Notes under the pieces: generated by a model
Seen by the model: only the letters and a program-made list of their open reading frames with translations
Told to the model about the DNA's origin: nothing
Database searches by the model: none
Program-made: the position numbers and the translations under genes
Shown here: piece after piece, positions 38,670-50,239 of the stretch
Layout of the letters: each line of letters opens with the position of its first letter
How positions within the stretch are numbered: the first letter of the stretch is position 1
Origin: Sindora glabra
Lineage: Eukaryota; Streptophyta; Magnoliopsida; Fabales; Fabaceae
Length of the DNA stretch: 64,000 nt
Direction: 5' to 3'
Assembly: GCA_020226215.1 (NCBI GenBank)
Contig: CM035233.1
Coordinates: 34,556,027 to 34,620,026, forward strand

Positions 38670-39190
38670 AGAAAGAAAAAGGTCTAAATATGTTTTCAGA
38701 TAAGTTTTATAAATATGTTTTCAGAGTCTGAAAACTATATTTCCAATATTTTTAAATAAAATAATTCTATTTGTTTTCAGATAAAACATATAGATATTTT
38801 TAAATAAAATAAAAAATAATTCTTTTTACTAAAGGAATAATTCTATTTGTTTTTAGATATTTTAAAATAATTTTATAAATATAGATATTTTAAAATAAAC
38901 TATATTTCCAATAATTCTATTTGTTTTCAGATAAAACATATAGATATTTTTAAATAAAATAAAATAATTCTATTTGTTTTCAGATAAAACATATAGACCT
39001 TTTTCCTGAAAACATACAAAGACTCTAAAAACATATTTATAAAACATATAGGTCTAAATATTTTTAAATAAAATAAAAAGACTCTGAAAACTATATTTCC
39101 AATAAAATGACATTTAGATAAGTTTTATAAATATGTTTTTAGAGTCTTTTTACTAAAGGAAAAAGGTCTTCAATAATTCTATTTGTTGAA
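38670..39190. repeat. Scrambled array of short direct and inverted modules
   Basis: About 520 bp are built from a few short modules reused in different order and orientation. TCTATTTGTTTTCAGATAAA plus ACATATAGA appears near 38768, 38920 and 38969. GAGTCTGAAAAC with CTATATTTCCAATA appears near 38725 and 39082. GTTTTCAGAGTC also occurs as the inverse of GACTCTGAAAAC, and AAAAAGGTC as the inverse of GACCTTTTT. The left contig of the duplicated region ends within its first copy of GAGTCTGAAAAC (20068). It may be a true complex microsatellite-like locus or an assembly tangle. Confidence 0.8.
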
Positions 39191-40232
39191 TATAAACTAC
39201 TAAATTACTTTCTATCAAAAGTAATTTTTCAAAGGTTTTATCTATTTGATAAATGGAGGTTCTATTTATAAAATTAAATATTTTCTACTAAAGGAAGTAT
39301 TTTTGACATCTTATTGGTCAAATGTCTATTTTCCAAATAGAGGTTTGGAAACTGGCATGTACAAACATATGAAAAAAAGCAAAATTTTCAAACTTGAGAT
39401 TTTTACATATTGTATATTTTCATTAAATAATAACTTTATAAAATGATTTTGTTTGAAAGTGATTTGTAAAGATGTTTAGTAGATGTGCTTACACTTGTCA
39501 TAATGATCAGGAAATGGGTTGTGATAGAATGATATGGAGGTTTAGAAATCATTGGAGAATTAATGAAAGTGGAGGTGTAGTTATCACCAAAGAACTTGGG
39601 TTTCAAATGGAGAGTAAGAATAAAATAGAGTATGAAATGAAAAGTTACTCTTGCAAAAATGTTAGACATCAATTTTTTAATAAATAATCAATGTTATAAC
39701 TAAACCACATTGGTCATACATAAAATCAACATCTAAAGTTATATTCATATTTATAAAAAACACCATTGCATCCTATTACTTTGAATATCTATCTTTTTCA
39801 AAAAAAAAATTAATATGAGTGAATTAACATGTCATTTCTTTTTATAAAGAACTAACATGCTAAGTTTTCTTATACTGTACAAAACCTAACGATTTGTATG
39901 CCTTCAAACATCAATTCTATGTCTAAACTATCATTTTAATTTTCCATTTATTTTCAAGAGGTCATCTTAGAAAAAAAAATGTTGGTAATATGTTTAAGTA
40001 GTTGTCCTAAGTTTCTATTTATTTGTAAAAGTATTGCTACATAAATATATACCTTAGTTTTGGATTTAACCGACATATATGAGGCAATGTCATTTCTACA
40101 TTTTGTGGCAGCCAGTCAATATTAAATATTGATAATAATCCATTCAAAACTTCTCATGTTGAAAGTGTCGGACTGCTTCTACAAATTTTGACCATAAACA
40201 AAATTCTCATATACAAAAAGAAAATAACTTAT
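39191..40232. other. Intergenic DNA, no gene recognised
   Basis: Overlapping short frames on both strands (39246-39687) have no recognisable domain. The stretch ends at the CACTA element's left terminus. Confidence 0.55.
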
Positions 40233-40735
40233 TACTACAGCAAAAAAGACCTTTAGCGATGATAATTGTTGTCTGTAAATAGCTCTTAGTCGTCGGTATA
40301 TGCAAAAGTCATCGTTGAAAATGTCGTTAGTATAGTTTTGTAGCTAAAAACACCAACACTGACGACATTTAGCCGTCGCTAAAAGTAAAACCTTTAGCGA
40401 CGACTTAGTCGTCATAGAAAATAAATTCAAAATTCAAAAAATTTTAAAATTTTATTTTCAATGGCAACTTTGTTATTGCTATAAGTCAAATTGTCATCAC
40501 TAAAACTCGACTTTTAGCGACGATAATGTCGTCATTATATATGATTTTTAGCGACAACAAGTGTCATCACTATAAACTTGAGCTTTAGCGACGACTATGT
40601 TATCGCTAAAAATCTGAGATTCAGCGATGATATTATGTTTCAGCAACGACATGTTGTCGCTAAAAGTCTAATTTAGCGATGTCTTTTTAATCTATAGCGA
40701 CAACAATGTTGCCGTTAAAAGTTTTTTGAATTTTT
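40233..40735. repeat. Left terminus and subterminal repeats of the CACTA element
   Basis: Repeated TTTAGCGACGA/TCGTCGCTAAA words occur in both orientations, often as short palindromes such as CCTTTAGCGACGACTTAGTC. In characterised CACTA elements such subterminal motifs bind the element-encoded DNA-binding protein. Many copies here are decayed by transitions (GCGATGA, GCAACGA). Confidence 0.82.
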
Positions 40736-41056
40736 TTAAAAAAATTTAAATTAAAATTGCCATTGTAATTAAGTGTATTTCAAATAATATATTATATTTA
40801 ATAACATAATTTAAAATATTCTTTATTTGAATTTATTTGGATTATATTTATATTTTTTAAATTTAATTTAATGTAAATTATACAATTATAATACATCAAT
40901 AATACTAATAATAATATCTAACAATTTGATCCGACATAAAAAAATAAATACTTATAAAATAATTATAAAAATAGTGTTCATATGGATAAGTTAAATATAT
41001 ACAATCCAAGTAAATGTGTACATATGAAAAATATAAATATACATATACATAAAATA

Positions 41057-42360
41057 CTACGGAGAAGGGAGGTGAAAATATGTTGATGCATCACCATCAT
41101 CATCATCCTGACAACGAGGACGATAAAACAACGGTGACGATTGAGAAGGACCAAGTGGTTGAGCTGCAGGTGCAATCACAAATCTACTTAGCCTAGGCGG
41201 TATAGCAGCAGCAAATAACGACGGTGGTAGGATAATACCCTGTTGTCTAAGAATAGAACTCATCTGGGTAAAGTAAGTATGAATCTGCTACTTCAGCTGC
41301 TCACGCATCTACTGCTAATGTGTAATCTACTGCTGCTGATGATCCAACTGTTGCAGCTGCTCCTGAATCAATTGCTAGCTCTACTGATACTACTCTCGAG
41401 TCTGTTGTAGCTCCTCCTACAACTTACCGACCTGAGACACGGACTGCAAGCTCACCCTAGTGCTAGAAGTGCCAGCCGACTGATAGGACTAAGCAGCTAG
41501 CACACGCCTAACAACCCTTCTGTGCCCTCGATGAGTGCCAAGTACCTCATTAGCGTTGACAGTCTCATCAATTTGTACAAGAGTCACAAGCAAGTTAGTA
41601 GATGATAAACTAGACTGTGCATGCTGAGTCACGAGCTCAGTCATCCTTGCCTTAAATTACCAAAATAAAATTAGGATAATAATTCTTATGATATATATTT
41701 GTAAAATTATATTTAAAATATAAAATTCAACTAACTCACATATTGTCCTTGAAGGGTTGGATGTACCTACTTCCCTGACCTATACGTATATTAGTCCCTA
41801 AAATTCTCAAAAATCAACTGCAGCTCACCAGTATCTCTATTTCTCTATTCATTTTTTGTAAAAGAAAAAAAAGATGAAAATAAATAAATAAATAATGAAC
41901 AAAAAGCTATCTAGCAAAATGTACATTTAAAAAAATAAACAAAGAAGTTAATTTACTTTATCAAATCGATGTGCAGCAATAGACTTTGAACCATGTCGAT
42001 CATTCACGACCTTTTGCGCTTTATTATTTGCATTCCTGTCAAACAACTCCTACAAATTAAAAAAAAATAGTATTAAATTTTTTTATTTACAATTAAGACA
42101 AGTGAGATAATGACCTAATCCCATTAAACGTCATACTTACCCTATAGGTGTCACTGTCAAAAAAGTCCACACACCTCTGTCATATCTACGGCGAAATAGA
42201 TCGGGGCACATAACATCTAGTACGGTCCAAATCATAATCTTGGTCCTGGTCACCCCTATGCTCTAAGAAGTGCCTATTCAACCTGTACTTCCAATCTCTG
42301 TATAGGTCTATAGTAGACCACATTAGACCAGAAATCGCTCTACCTTGGTCACCCTTGGAA
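41057..42360 (-). pseudogene. Second CACTA gene, Transposase_24/PttA-like, broken
   Basis: The minus strand holds pieces of the second protein common in plant CACTA elements. In order they are RDWKYRLNRHFLEHRG (42300-42210), QRCVDFFDSDTYR followed by a GTAAGT donor-like site (near 42140), and RHGSKSIAAHRFDK (41990-41955). A glutamine-rich coiled-coil-like stretch follows at 41650-41270, and then a proline-rich, acidic tail (IPPRLSRFVIAP, then CQDDDDGDA). The family's role is not fully known; it is probably a transposition accessory protein that binds element DNA. The Gln-rich stretch has nine in-frame stops, all TAG. A further TAG and TGA lie near 42180. Intron positions are only partly visible. 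Confidence 0.75.
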
Positions 42361-42961
42361 ATGCCCTAGAACTTAAAGTAGGACTGCAATAGAAGACATT
42401 TAACAAATTTGTGAGTAATATATTTAGGAATTTCAATCTTAATAGGATTAATTCAACAAATAGAGGAGGTAGATACTTACAAAAACCTCCTATACAATTC
42501 TATCTCGGATCTCCTGAGGTACAGTCTGCTATAACTTATAACAAGGTGGGAGGTGGGCTCGAATCATGCTATCAATATCACGAGGGAGATGGCTAGCATT
42601 CTCACCAATCACATACCATGTACTAGTTGTATTGAACTATATAGGACCCTCTTTCTAGTAGTTGCCACTTCAATAGATATGGAAAAATATCAATATCATA
42701 AACAAGATGTTTAATTAGTCTCAAGTATGCAAAACTAAGGATAGATACCTGATCCTTCGCACTATGATGGAATGTGGGTGGGTTGCTGTAGGGGACCGCC
42801 TACAGCATCACCTCCATGGTGTCGTGCCTCGACATCCACTATAACTAAAATAATACACATTATTCTTGTAGTTAATGGAGAATCCATAATCAGATAAAGC
42901 AAATTATAGGGTATAACTTTTTCCAATCATGTAGATTATTTAAACAATCATGCTTACACAT
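42361..42961. other. CACTA internal spacer between the two coding remnants
   Basis: No recognisable coding sequence beyond scattered short minus-strand frames. The 61-codon plus-strand frame at 42411-42596 runs against the element's coding strand and is not supported. Confidence 0.5.
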
Positions 42962-45900
42962 TTACGAGTTATTGTTCGAATATCTTAATTTATCCCTAGT
43001 CTGAATCAGTGTTGGTGAACCTAATAGACTTATGGTCATCGGTTTCTCCTTCATCATCAGATTGTAACAACCCCTCCTCCATAAATCATCAATCATGTTG
43101 TTAGAGAAACCATTGTCATGATCGAATGAGGCGTCTTCTCCATAAGCGCTAGATCCAACATCCATGGAAGGTAGAATGATTGAAGGATCATTTTGCCGAT
43201 TACTTAGATCTACTGGATGGAAATCTCTAAGATCAACTGTGAGGTTAAAATTAGATGAGTTACTATCCTGCAGAAATAATAATTCCTGTGTACTGTTTCT
43301 ATCACTAGGTAGATCCCATATATCACGATGCACCAAATTATGGACAACCCTCCAATTTGGTCCATTAAGGAGATCCTCAGTGTAAAACACTTGTTTTGAT
43401 TAGGTAGCAAGTATGTACGAATCATCTTTATACCATTGCTCGTTAATGGAGATGCTTGTGATATTTTTGTCAAATAAAGTTTCTTCTTTGTAGGATCAAT
43501 GTCGTACCACTTGCATTTAAATAAAGTCATACTGCAATTATTTAAATAAGTTAACTCAATGATTTCTTCCAGTACACCATAGAACATATTACCATCAGTC
43601 CCCATAATAGAAATTCTGCTATTTTGTGTTTTACACTTCGCATCCCAAGTCTCGGCTACAAAGCATACTCCATTCATAATACATGCAGAGTATATCATGA
43701 TAGTAAAATTGGAACTAGAGGCTAATGATAGTAGCTCTTTAGTGGCCTCTGGAGAACCGTTCCTATGTAAATGGTACATCTAAGCAAATTGTAATTTTTT
43801 TAAGAATTAAATTGAAAGATTAGTAAGGGTAATGAGCAATATTTGGGATATTAGTTTAATGCATTTAGGAAGAAAAAAACCCTTACCTTCGAGTAAAACC
43901 ATGAGGGGAATTTAGTTTTTTTGTAAATTATCAATGTCTTCAGCACCGCTTTGTTCGAGTTCTAGTTAGTGCTCATTACAGAACGTAAGAATCTTAGTCT
44001 ATTATAATTATTTAGGAGGAAAACACAATTGACCATATATACTTATTGAAGATACTTTTCAATCTCAAAACAATTATTCAATATGCACCATACTGTAACA
44101 TCTCGATCCTTCCTATTGAATTGAGAAATAATCTTCTTCCCTATTGGTCGATATTAGGATCGAAACACTGACAATGCCCTTCTTATTTAACTAGATGTTA
44201 CATCTTGATTTCTATTAAGTCAGTTGAATCTAGTTTCCACTCTTTCCAAGTGCATAGAGAAGAATGTTAAAGCCTTATCAACGATATACCCTTCTGTAAT
44301 TGAACCCTCCGGTCGAGCATGATTTCGGACATAATCCTTCAAATTTTTTATATATCTCTCGTATGGGTACATCCATAAAAAATGAACAGGTCGCCTTCTA
44401 ATGCTTCATCTAGCAAATGCATCATTAAGTAAACCATTATGTTGAAGAATGCTGGAGGCTATATCCTCTGAAGCTTGCATAAAATAATGATAATGTCTTG
44501 TTTGGCTTACAGAATATCCTTCCTATTGAGAGTTCTGACACATATTTGATTGAAGAAGTTGTATAACTTAAAAAGTAGGTATGATAGTTCCTTTAGTTAA
44601 AAAGCTCGAACTCCTGGTCCTAACAATCTTTGCATAATAACATGACAGTCATGTGATTTCAGACACTTTAACTTCATGTCACAATCTGTTACATTCTTCC
44701 AGAGACTCCCAACAAACCTATTTGAAAATTTTACATTCTTTATATAGTGGAAAAATTGTCTTCATTCTTCCTGGTTAAGCATGTATGCAGCATGTGGCTT
44801 GAATAGTTAACCCCTCTGCTCATATAAATGTAAGTTGGTTCTTATCTTTATGTCTACCAAATCTCGTCTTGTGTTGTCTATATCCTTTCTTTTGTACTCA
44901 ATATCCAATAATGTACCTAGAATACTATTACACACATTCTTCTTAACATGCATCACATCAATGTTATGTCTTAAGTTCATTGTTGGCCAATACAAGAGAT
45001 AAAAAAATATACTTCTCTTACTCCAGTTAAGTTCATTGGCACCCATCTTTCACTTTATACCACCAAATTGAGCATGTTTTCCAAGAAGTCTCTGTGCCAC
45101 CTTTCTTAGTTGATCCATGAAAATGTTATTAGTAAAAGGACGAGGAGGGGCTCTCCTCTCTAACCTCCCATTAAATTCTTTCCTACTTCTCCATGTGTGA
45201 CTTCTTGGTAGCCAATGACAATGACCAACATAAGCTATTTTTCCTCTAAGTCGAATTGATAGAGTATTTAGATTTCATGTAGGACATGCTTTATATCCTT
45301 GTCCGCTCTAACTAGAGAGGTTACTTTGAGTAGGAAAATCACTTATAGTCTATAGTATAACTGCCTGCATGTTAAACATCATATTTGTGTTTGCATCTCA
45401 AGTTTCTACTCCTATTTCCTAAAAATGCCTTAACTTTTCTACAACCGGTTGTAAGAAAACATCAATATCCTTGCCGGGTGATTGCGGTCCTCGGATTAAT
45501 AGGGTCAACATGAAAAATAATTGATTCATGCATATCCATGGTGGCAAGTTATAAGTGATCATCACCACTAGCCACATGCAGTAGGACAGGTTCCTATCAC
45601 CAAAAGGATTAAATCTATCGATACTTAAACCCAACCTGACATTTCGTGGGTCAACAGAGAAATTAGGATACCTCTTATCGAACTCCTACCAGGCTTTTCT
45701 ATCAACAGGATGTCACATTACTCCCTCCTCTTTTGACTTTCCAATGTGATGCCATATCATATTCTTTATAGTGTGTCTCGACCCATACAATCGCTTTAAT
45801 CAAGGAGTTAATGAAAAATACTGAACCACTTTTTAAGGCACCTTCTTTCTTTTCATATTTCTATCTACCCATCGGTTCTCCCTATAGATTGGACAATTAT

Positions 45901-46594
45901 CCTCTGAAACATTTTCTTTTCAAAAAAGTGTGCAATCATGTTTGCACACATGGCTTGATTCATACCCCGATCCTAACTTATTAAGCCATTTCCTGGCATT
46001 GTAGTACGATTCGAGTAATTTATTATCATTCGAAAGTGCCTTTTTTAACAACTTCAAAAGAGCATCAAATGACTTATTTGTCCACTTATACAGAACCTTC
46101 AAATGCATGAGTTTCACTAGAAAGTTCAAGGCCAAAAATGATTTACATCCTAGGTACAACTTTGTTTCTACTTGCTCGAATAGATTATCATAACTACTAT
46201 AATTTGCTCCAATATTTCCGTCAGGTGCACTCTTACTCCTTTCCACATCAGTGTGAACTACTTCTTCAAGTACATGAAGGCTGATGAAACCATGTAAACT
46301 ATCCACTAGCTCATCTCTATTGTCGAGAGATGCCCCTCAAGTTCTCTTAAAAGTTGAAACATCTGCTTCACTGTGGTGTACCCAATTTATGTATAATGGA
46401 TGGAATCCATTATCTATAATATGTGCTTCTAACATTGGTAATGTTTGGAATAATAAATTCACACACCTTTTGCATGGGCATCTCACTAAATCCTTTTCAT
46501 CATCAAAGTTTTTAGCTCTTTGAATAAATGTCACCACACCATTCCAATACTCATCCAACAAGTGATTTGACAGATGAATCTAACTTTTATCTAT
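42962..46594 (-). pseudogene. CACTA TNP2-type transposase gene, heavily mutated
   Basis: Read on the minus strand, the conserved order of plant CACTA transposases is present. A Transposase-associated domain (46594-46340) has the zinc-binding CPCKRC motif and HPLYINWVHH. The catalytic Transposase_21 region (about 45700-44800) has GLSIDRFNPFG, YNLPPWICM, GPQSPGKDIDVFLQP, GHCHWLPRSHTWR, FGGIK and LRHNIDVMHVKKNV. DUF4218 follows (about 44700-44230: RLLGPGVRA, MYPYERYIKNLKDYV, ARPEGSITEGY), then DUF4216 (about 43650-43400: YGVLEEIIELTY, LFKCKWYD), then a C-terminal VVHNLVHRDIWDLP segment. Frameshifts and stops separate these pieces. The usual start MDKSWI reads I-D-K-S-stop-I here. It would normally bind the element ends and cut and join DNA; this copy cannot. 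Confidence 0.85.
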
Positions 46595-46794
46595 AAATAT
46601 TGTATCACTAAACAAGAATAAAATAACTTTAAGTGGAATAAAGTATTGTGATTAATATTTGAGATGTACTCTAAATACACCATATCATTCCAAATTTGAA
46701 GGGTAGGGTCCTATCCCATTCGAGATATTTTTCTAGTTATGATTTTTTTTTAATTTATCCATGCTTATCATTTGCTTTATGTAGAAATTTTGGT

Positions 46795-46871
46795 AGCATC
46801 TCCCCGTGGTTCTCCAAGTGTGTAAACTATACGTTCGTATAGTTTATACCCGGAGAACAGTTAGGATGCTA
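46795..46871. repeat. Imperfect foldback in the CACTA transposase leader
   Basis: The outer arms AGCATC...GTTCTCC and GGAGAAC...GGATGCT enclose an inner perfect stem, TAAACTATACG and CGTATAGTTTA, with a 2-nt loop. It lies about 200 bp upstream of the transposase start on the minus strand. Confidence 0.78.
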
Positions 46872-46974
46872 AGATATCCCTACAATATTAAACAAAATCC
46901 AGATAAATTGTTAACAATAACTACAGGACATATCTCAAACTGTCCAATCTCTCAGGACAATTCAAGGGTTAGTT

Positions 46975-47104
46975 AATAATTTTAAATAGAACTGCATTTG
47001 CATTTACATTATGAGCTTAGACCCGTTCAAGGGTTGGTTGACCAACCCTTGAACGGGTCTAAGCTCATAATGTAAATGCAAATGCAGTTCTATTTAAAAT
47101 TATT
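46975..47104. repeat. Perfect 64-bp-arm hairpin with a 2-nt loop inside the CACTA element
   Basis: 46975-47038 is the exact reverse complement of 47041-47104 with TG between them. The arms begin AATAATTTTAAATAGAACTG on the outside and end CAAGGGTTGGT at the loop. No mismatch was found in a direct comparison. It lies about 0.4-0.5 kb upstream of the transposase start on the coding strand, in the probable leader or promoter. Confidence 0.95.
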
Positions 47105-48960
47105 GTAAAAATAACATAAAATAATTAAAAATAAAGATACAACATTTTATGAGAATCGTTATTTAAGTGTCAGTATTGTTATTTAAGTATCTTATTATTT
47201 AGATTATTAATTTTTTTATATATCCACGACACTTGTTATGTTTCACAATAAATTTGTGGGAATTCAAACATCAAACCAACTCTACTATATTTATAAGGTG
47301 CACAGTTGAACATCCACTGAGTCATGTGCATTTTATGAGTACTTGTAAATCATCAGACGAGGAAAATTTTTAAATTTCTATTACTGTATAGTTGTTATGA
47401 TGATTTTGCCAGTAAGTCCTTTCATTAGAAATATTGTATATAACAATGCACAAGTGTAATATGTCACATGTTATTATAACTAAATAATAACATTTATCAT
47501 TATAATATTGAAAGAAAGTAAATTTTTACTCATAGAATACGAAACCATTGTTTGTCAATATTTCTTTTAATCTAACACTAAACAAATTAAATAATTTTAA
47601 ACATTGTAATATTTTATAACAAAATAATTTTTTTACCTAAATTTATTCAAATACTAAAAAGCTTCAAAATAAATAATACCGAATTAATATCCAAGATATT
47701 ATAGCTTTAGAATAAAAAATATTTCATCTTACATTTATTGTTAATTTAATAAGATATTCATCAATGTAATGTTATTGTAATTTTAGTTGTTAGAATTATG
47801 TACATAACATGTACATTTCTAACATAATTAAGAAATGTTTCATAACTTTCAAAAACTATATTCCTTAATTTGAAAATTAATTTTTAATTCAAGAAAAAAA
47901 TCAGATTACATAGCAGTTGAAATTCTAAATGAAAAATTAACTCACTTAATGACACATTTGACATTGAAAATAACAAAATACAATTCAAAAAATATACAAA
48001 TATTATTTATTTTGGTTGTGTTCAGGGTCTAATTCAAAAAATAATTTTAGCAAATAAATTTTGAAATTTGGTCAATTATAAATTTTACTATTTTTAAATG
48101 TAAAAAGTAAATTTAATGTATCTATAAAGGGGGTGATTTTCATGTGGCTTCAAGTTTAATTGAGTTTTTTTTTCTATGTAATGTAAATAGTATAATTTGG
48201 ATAGTTAGGTTTGATTGTCATGAGGTCCAAAGTACCATTGAATTTTTCTTATTATGTAGGGTACGTAGTATAATTTGGATTTTCAAGTTTCAATTTCAAT
48301 ATCAAGTTTAATTATAATTAAGAAAGAGATTATAAGGTTATAATCTCTTATTTTATAAGCTATCTTCACGTACCTATCCTAATACCCTATGTTATATTAC
48401 TTCAACAAAACTAACAATTTTTAAATTTTCTAAATTACATCATAAATTTTAGATTTTATAGATGAAATATCATAATATCTCTATCTTACATTAGTCTAAC
48501 TGAATAATCTACACATATACCATACAATATAGAATTATAATTTAAGGGATGCATAATAACAATAAAATTTATATTTATAAATTTTATGCTAAGATAAATT
48601 TACGTAAATAAATTGAATATTTATAACATGCAAAGCTAAATAGAATATTATAAATTTTATAATAATAAATAACATTTTATAATAAGAATAATATAAATTT
48701 TAATTCACATACTTCAATGGCAAAAATCTACTGATCAAATATGCTCTGAATACTTCCCACGAATAATGATAACTAACAAATTAAAATATGAAATATCATA
48801 TAAAAAATAAATATACTAAATTATAAAAATAAATATACAGACTAACATACAAATAAAAATAAATATACTAAATTACTGAAAGATTATAAAAGAAACTTAC
48901 TTCGATTCTAGAGCTTCTCCTTTGTAAACACGCGAATGAGAAGGAAGGAGGTGCAGGTTA
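47105..48960. other. AT-rich leader/5' region of the CACTA element
   Basis: This stretch holds no coding sequence. On the element's coding strand it is the long upstream region between the right terminus and the transposase. Runs of A/T words are frequent and no promoter could be assigned. Confidence 0.55.
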
Positions 48961-49401
48961 TATATAAGCATCCTCTTCAACGATGACAAAAAAATTTGGT
49001 CGTCGATGAAGGGTCATCGCTGAAAGTCAACTTTCACCGATGACAATGTTGTCACTAAAGGCCTAACCAAATTTTGAGACAAGCCTTCAACGACGACATT
49101 TGTCGTCAGTGAAAGTTTATGCTTTCAACGACGACAAATGTCGTCGGTGAAGGCCTGCACTAAATTTTGAGGGAGACCTTCAGCGACGATAGATTCACCC
49201 TTTTACCGAAGAGCTAATGATCCCGCCCAAATTTTCAAGGCTCTTTAGCAACGACATTTGTCTTCGCTAATGCCCTTTTTAATCCTGCCAAAATTTATAT
49301 ATACTTCACTGATGACAATGTCATTGGAAATACCTTTAGCGACGACTGAATTTTTGTCATTGCTGAAAGTGTTGCCGTTATTGCTTCTTTTTTTTATAGT
49401 G
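48961..49401. repeat. Right terminus and subterminal repeats of the CACTA element
   Basis: Repeated TTCAACGACGACA/TGTCGTCGGTGAA and TTTAGCGACGAC words occur in both orientations. The terminus CTTCTTTTTTTTATAGTG ends at 49401. The repeats resemble those at the left end, as expected for one element. Confidence 0.82.
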
Positions 49402-50239
49402 TGAGGCAAAATATATCAGCAATTACAACATTCTTAACTTCTAGACAAAATGTTAAGAAGATAATTGGTCAAATGTACTTACTATTGATGGAGAGCATTG
49501 AAAAAGCAATCAAATATAATAAAAAATCACCAATTATGGAGGAGATTAAGGGTGACAATTTATATTATTTGAATTGATCTATTTATTAAATACGTTAAAA
49601 AATATTAATCCGTTCAATTCGTTTAATAATTTTAATTAATAAAATTTATATTATAAAATTATTTTAAATTTAATTACTTATTTTTTTATAAAAATATTTT
49701 TAATTATTAATAAAATATTATTTAAAACTTTATTATTATTTTAATAAAATTAAATTTTATATTTTTATTATATATATTTATAATTTAATTATTAATTTTT
49801 TTCTTAAATAATATTTTTAAAAATTTAATATGAATTCTTAAATAAATTAATATATCAGTCCAAAGTTAAATAAATGTATCACATTTATGTTAAATTATCG
49901 AAATTATCATTTTAGAGATGGTAGAAGAAGGTTAAAGAGCAAAGAAAAGAAAAGAGAGAAAATGGGGGTTGCCGCAATATTAGAGCAAATAAATAGTCAA
50001 ATTTCTCATGGCCTTTCCCGCAAAACATACCATGGAAAAGTTTAATGAAACGATGCTCTTCGCATTTGGCACAGCAATTCTCAAGAACGAAGGCTTCTGA
50101 ATGCTCACAGCGCTCTCCCGTGGAAAAGGGTCAACTATCATGGGAAAAATGAGGTGACATTTTACTTTCTATAATTTTCCACGCCGGTTTCCCACATAGA
50201 TTTCCCCACGGCGTTGAGACAGTAGAGACATTTTCTAGT
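49402..50239. other. AT-rich intergenic DNA, no gene recognised
   Basis: The part from 49560 to 49900 is almost pure A/T. From about 49920 composition becomes more balanced, perhaps as flank of the old kinase fragment that follows, but no coding sequence was recognised. Confidence 0.5.

Larger units (their letters stand above)
20169..38743 (+). repeat. Second copy of the 18.5-kb direct duplication
   Basis: This copy matches 1535-20068 from its first base after the gap. It continues past the point where the left contig stopped, into the scrambled repeat and then unique sequence. Features inside it correspond one to one with those of copy A, shifted by about 18.63-18.68 kb. Confidence 0.95.
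40233..49401 (-). mobile_element. Degenerate autonomous-type CACTA (En/Spm) DNA transposon
   Basis: The left end reads TACTACAGCAAAAAAG (the expected CACTACAG with C changed to T). The right end, read inward on the minus strand, is CACTATAAAAAAAAG. Both ends are followed by several hundred bases of GCGACGA/TCGTCGC subterminal repeats. The internal region carries two minus-strand coding remnants typical of plant CACTA elements: a TNP2-type transposase with associated domains, and a Transposase_24-like second gene. The 3-bp target duplication is not preserved (TAT against TGA). Both genes are riddled with stops, so the element cannot encode its own transposase, though intact ends could in principle be used by an active relative. 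Confidence 0.88.

Noticed and set aside
39246..39687. Overlapping frames of 66-78 codons on both strands
   Set aside because: Mutually overlapping, no domain, and AT-rich composition.
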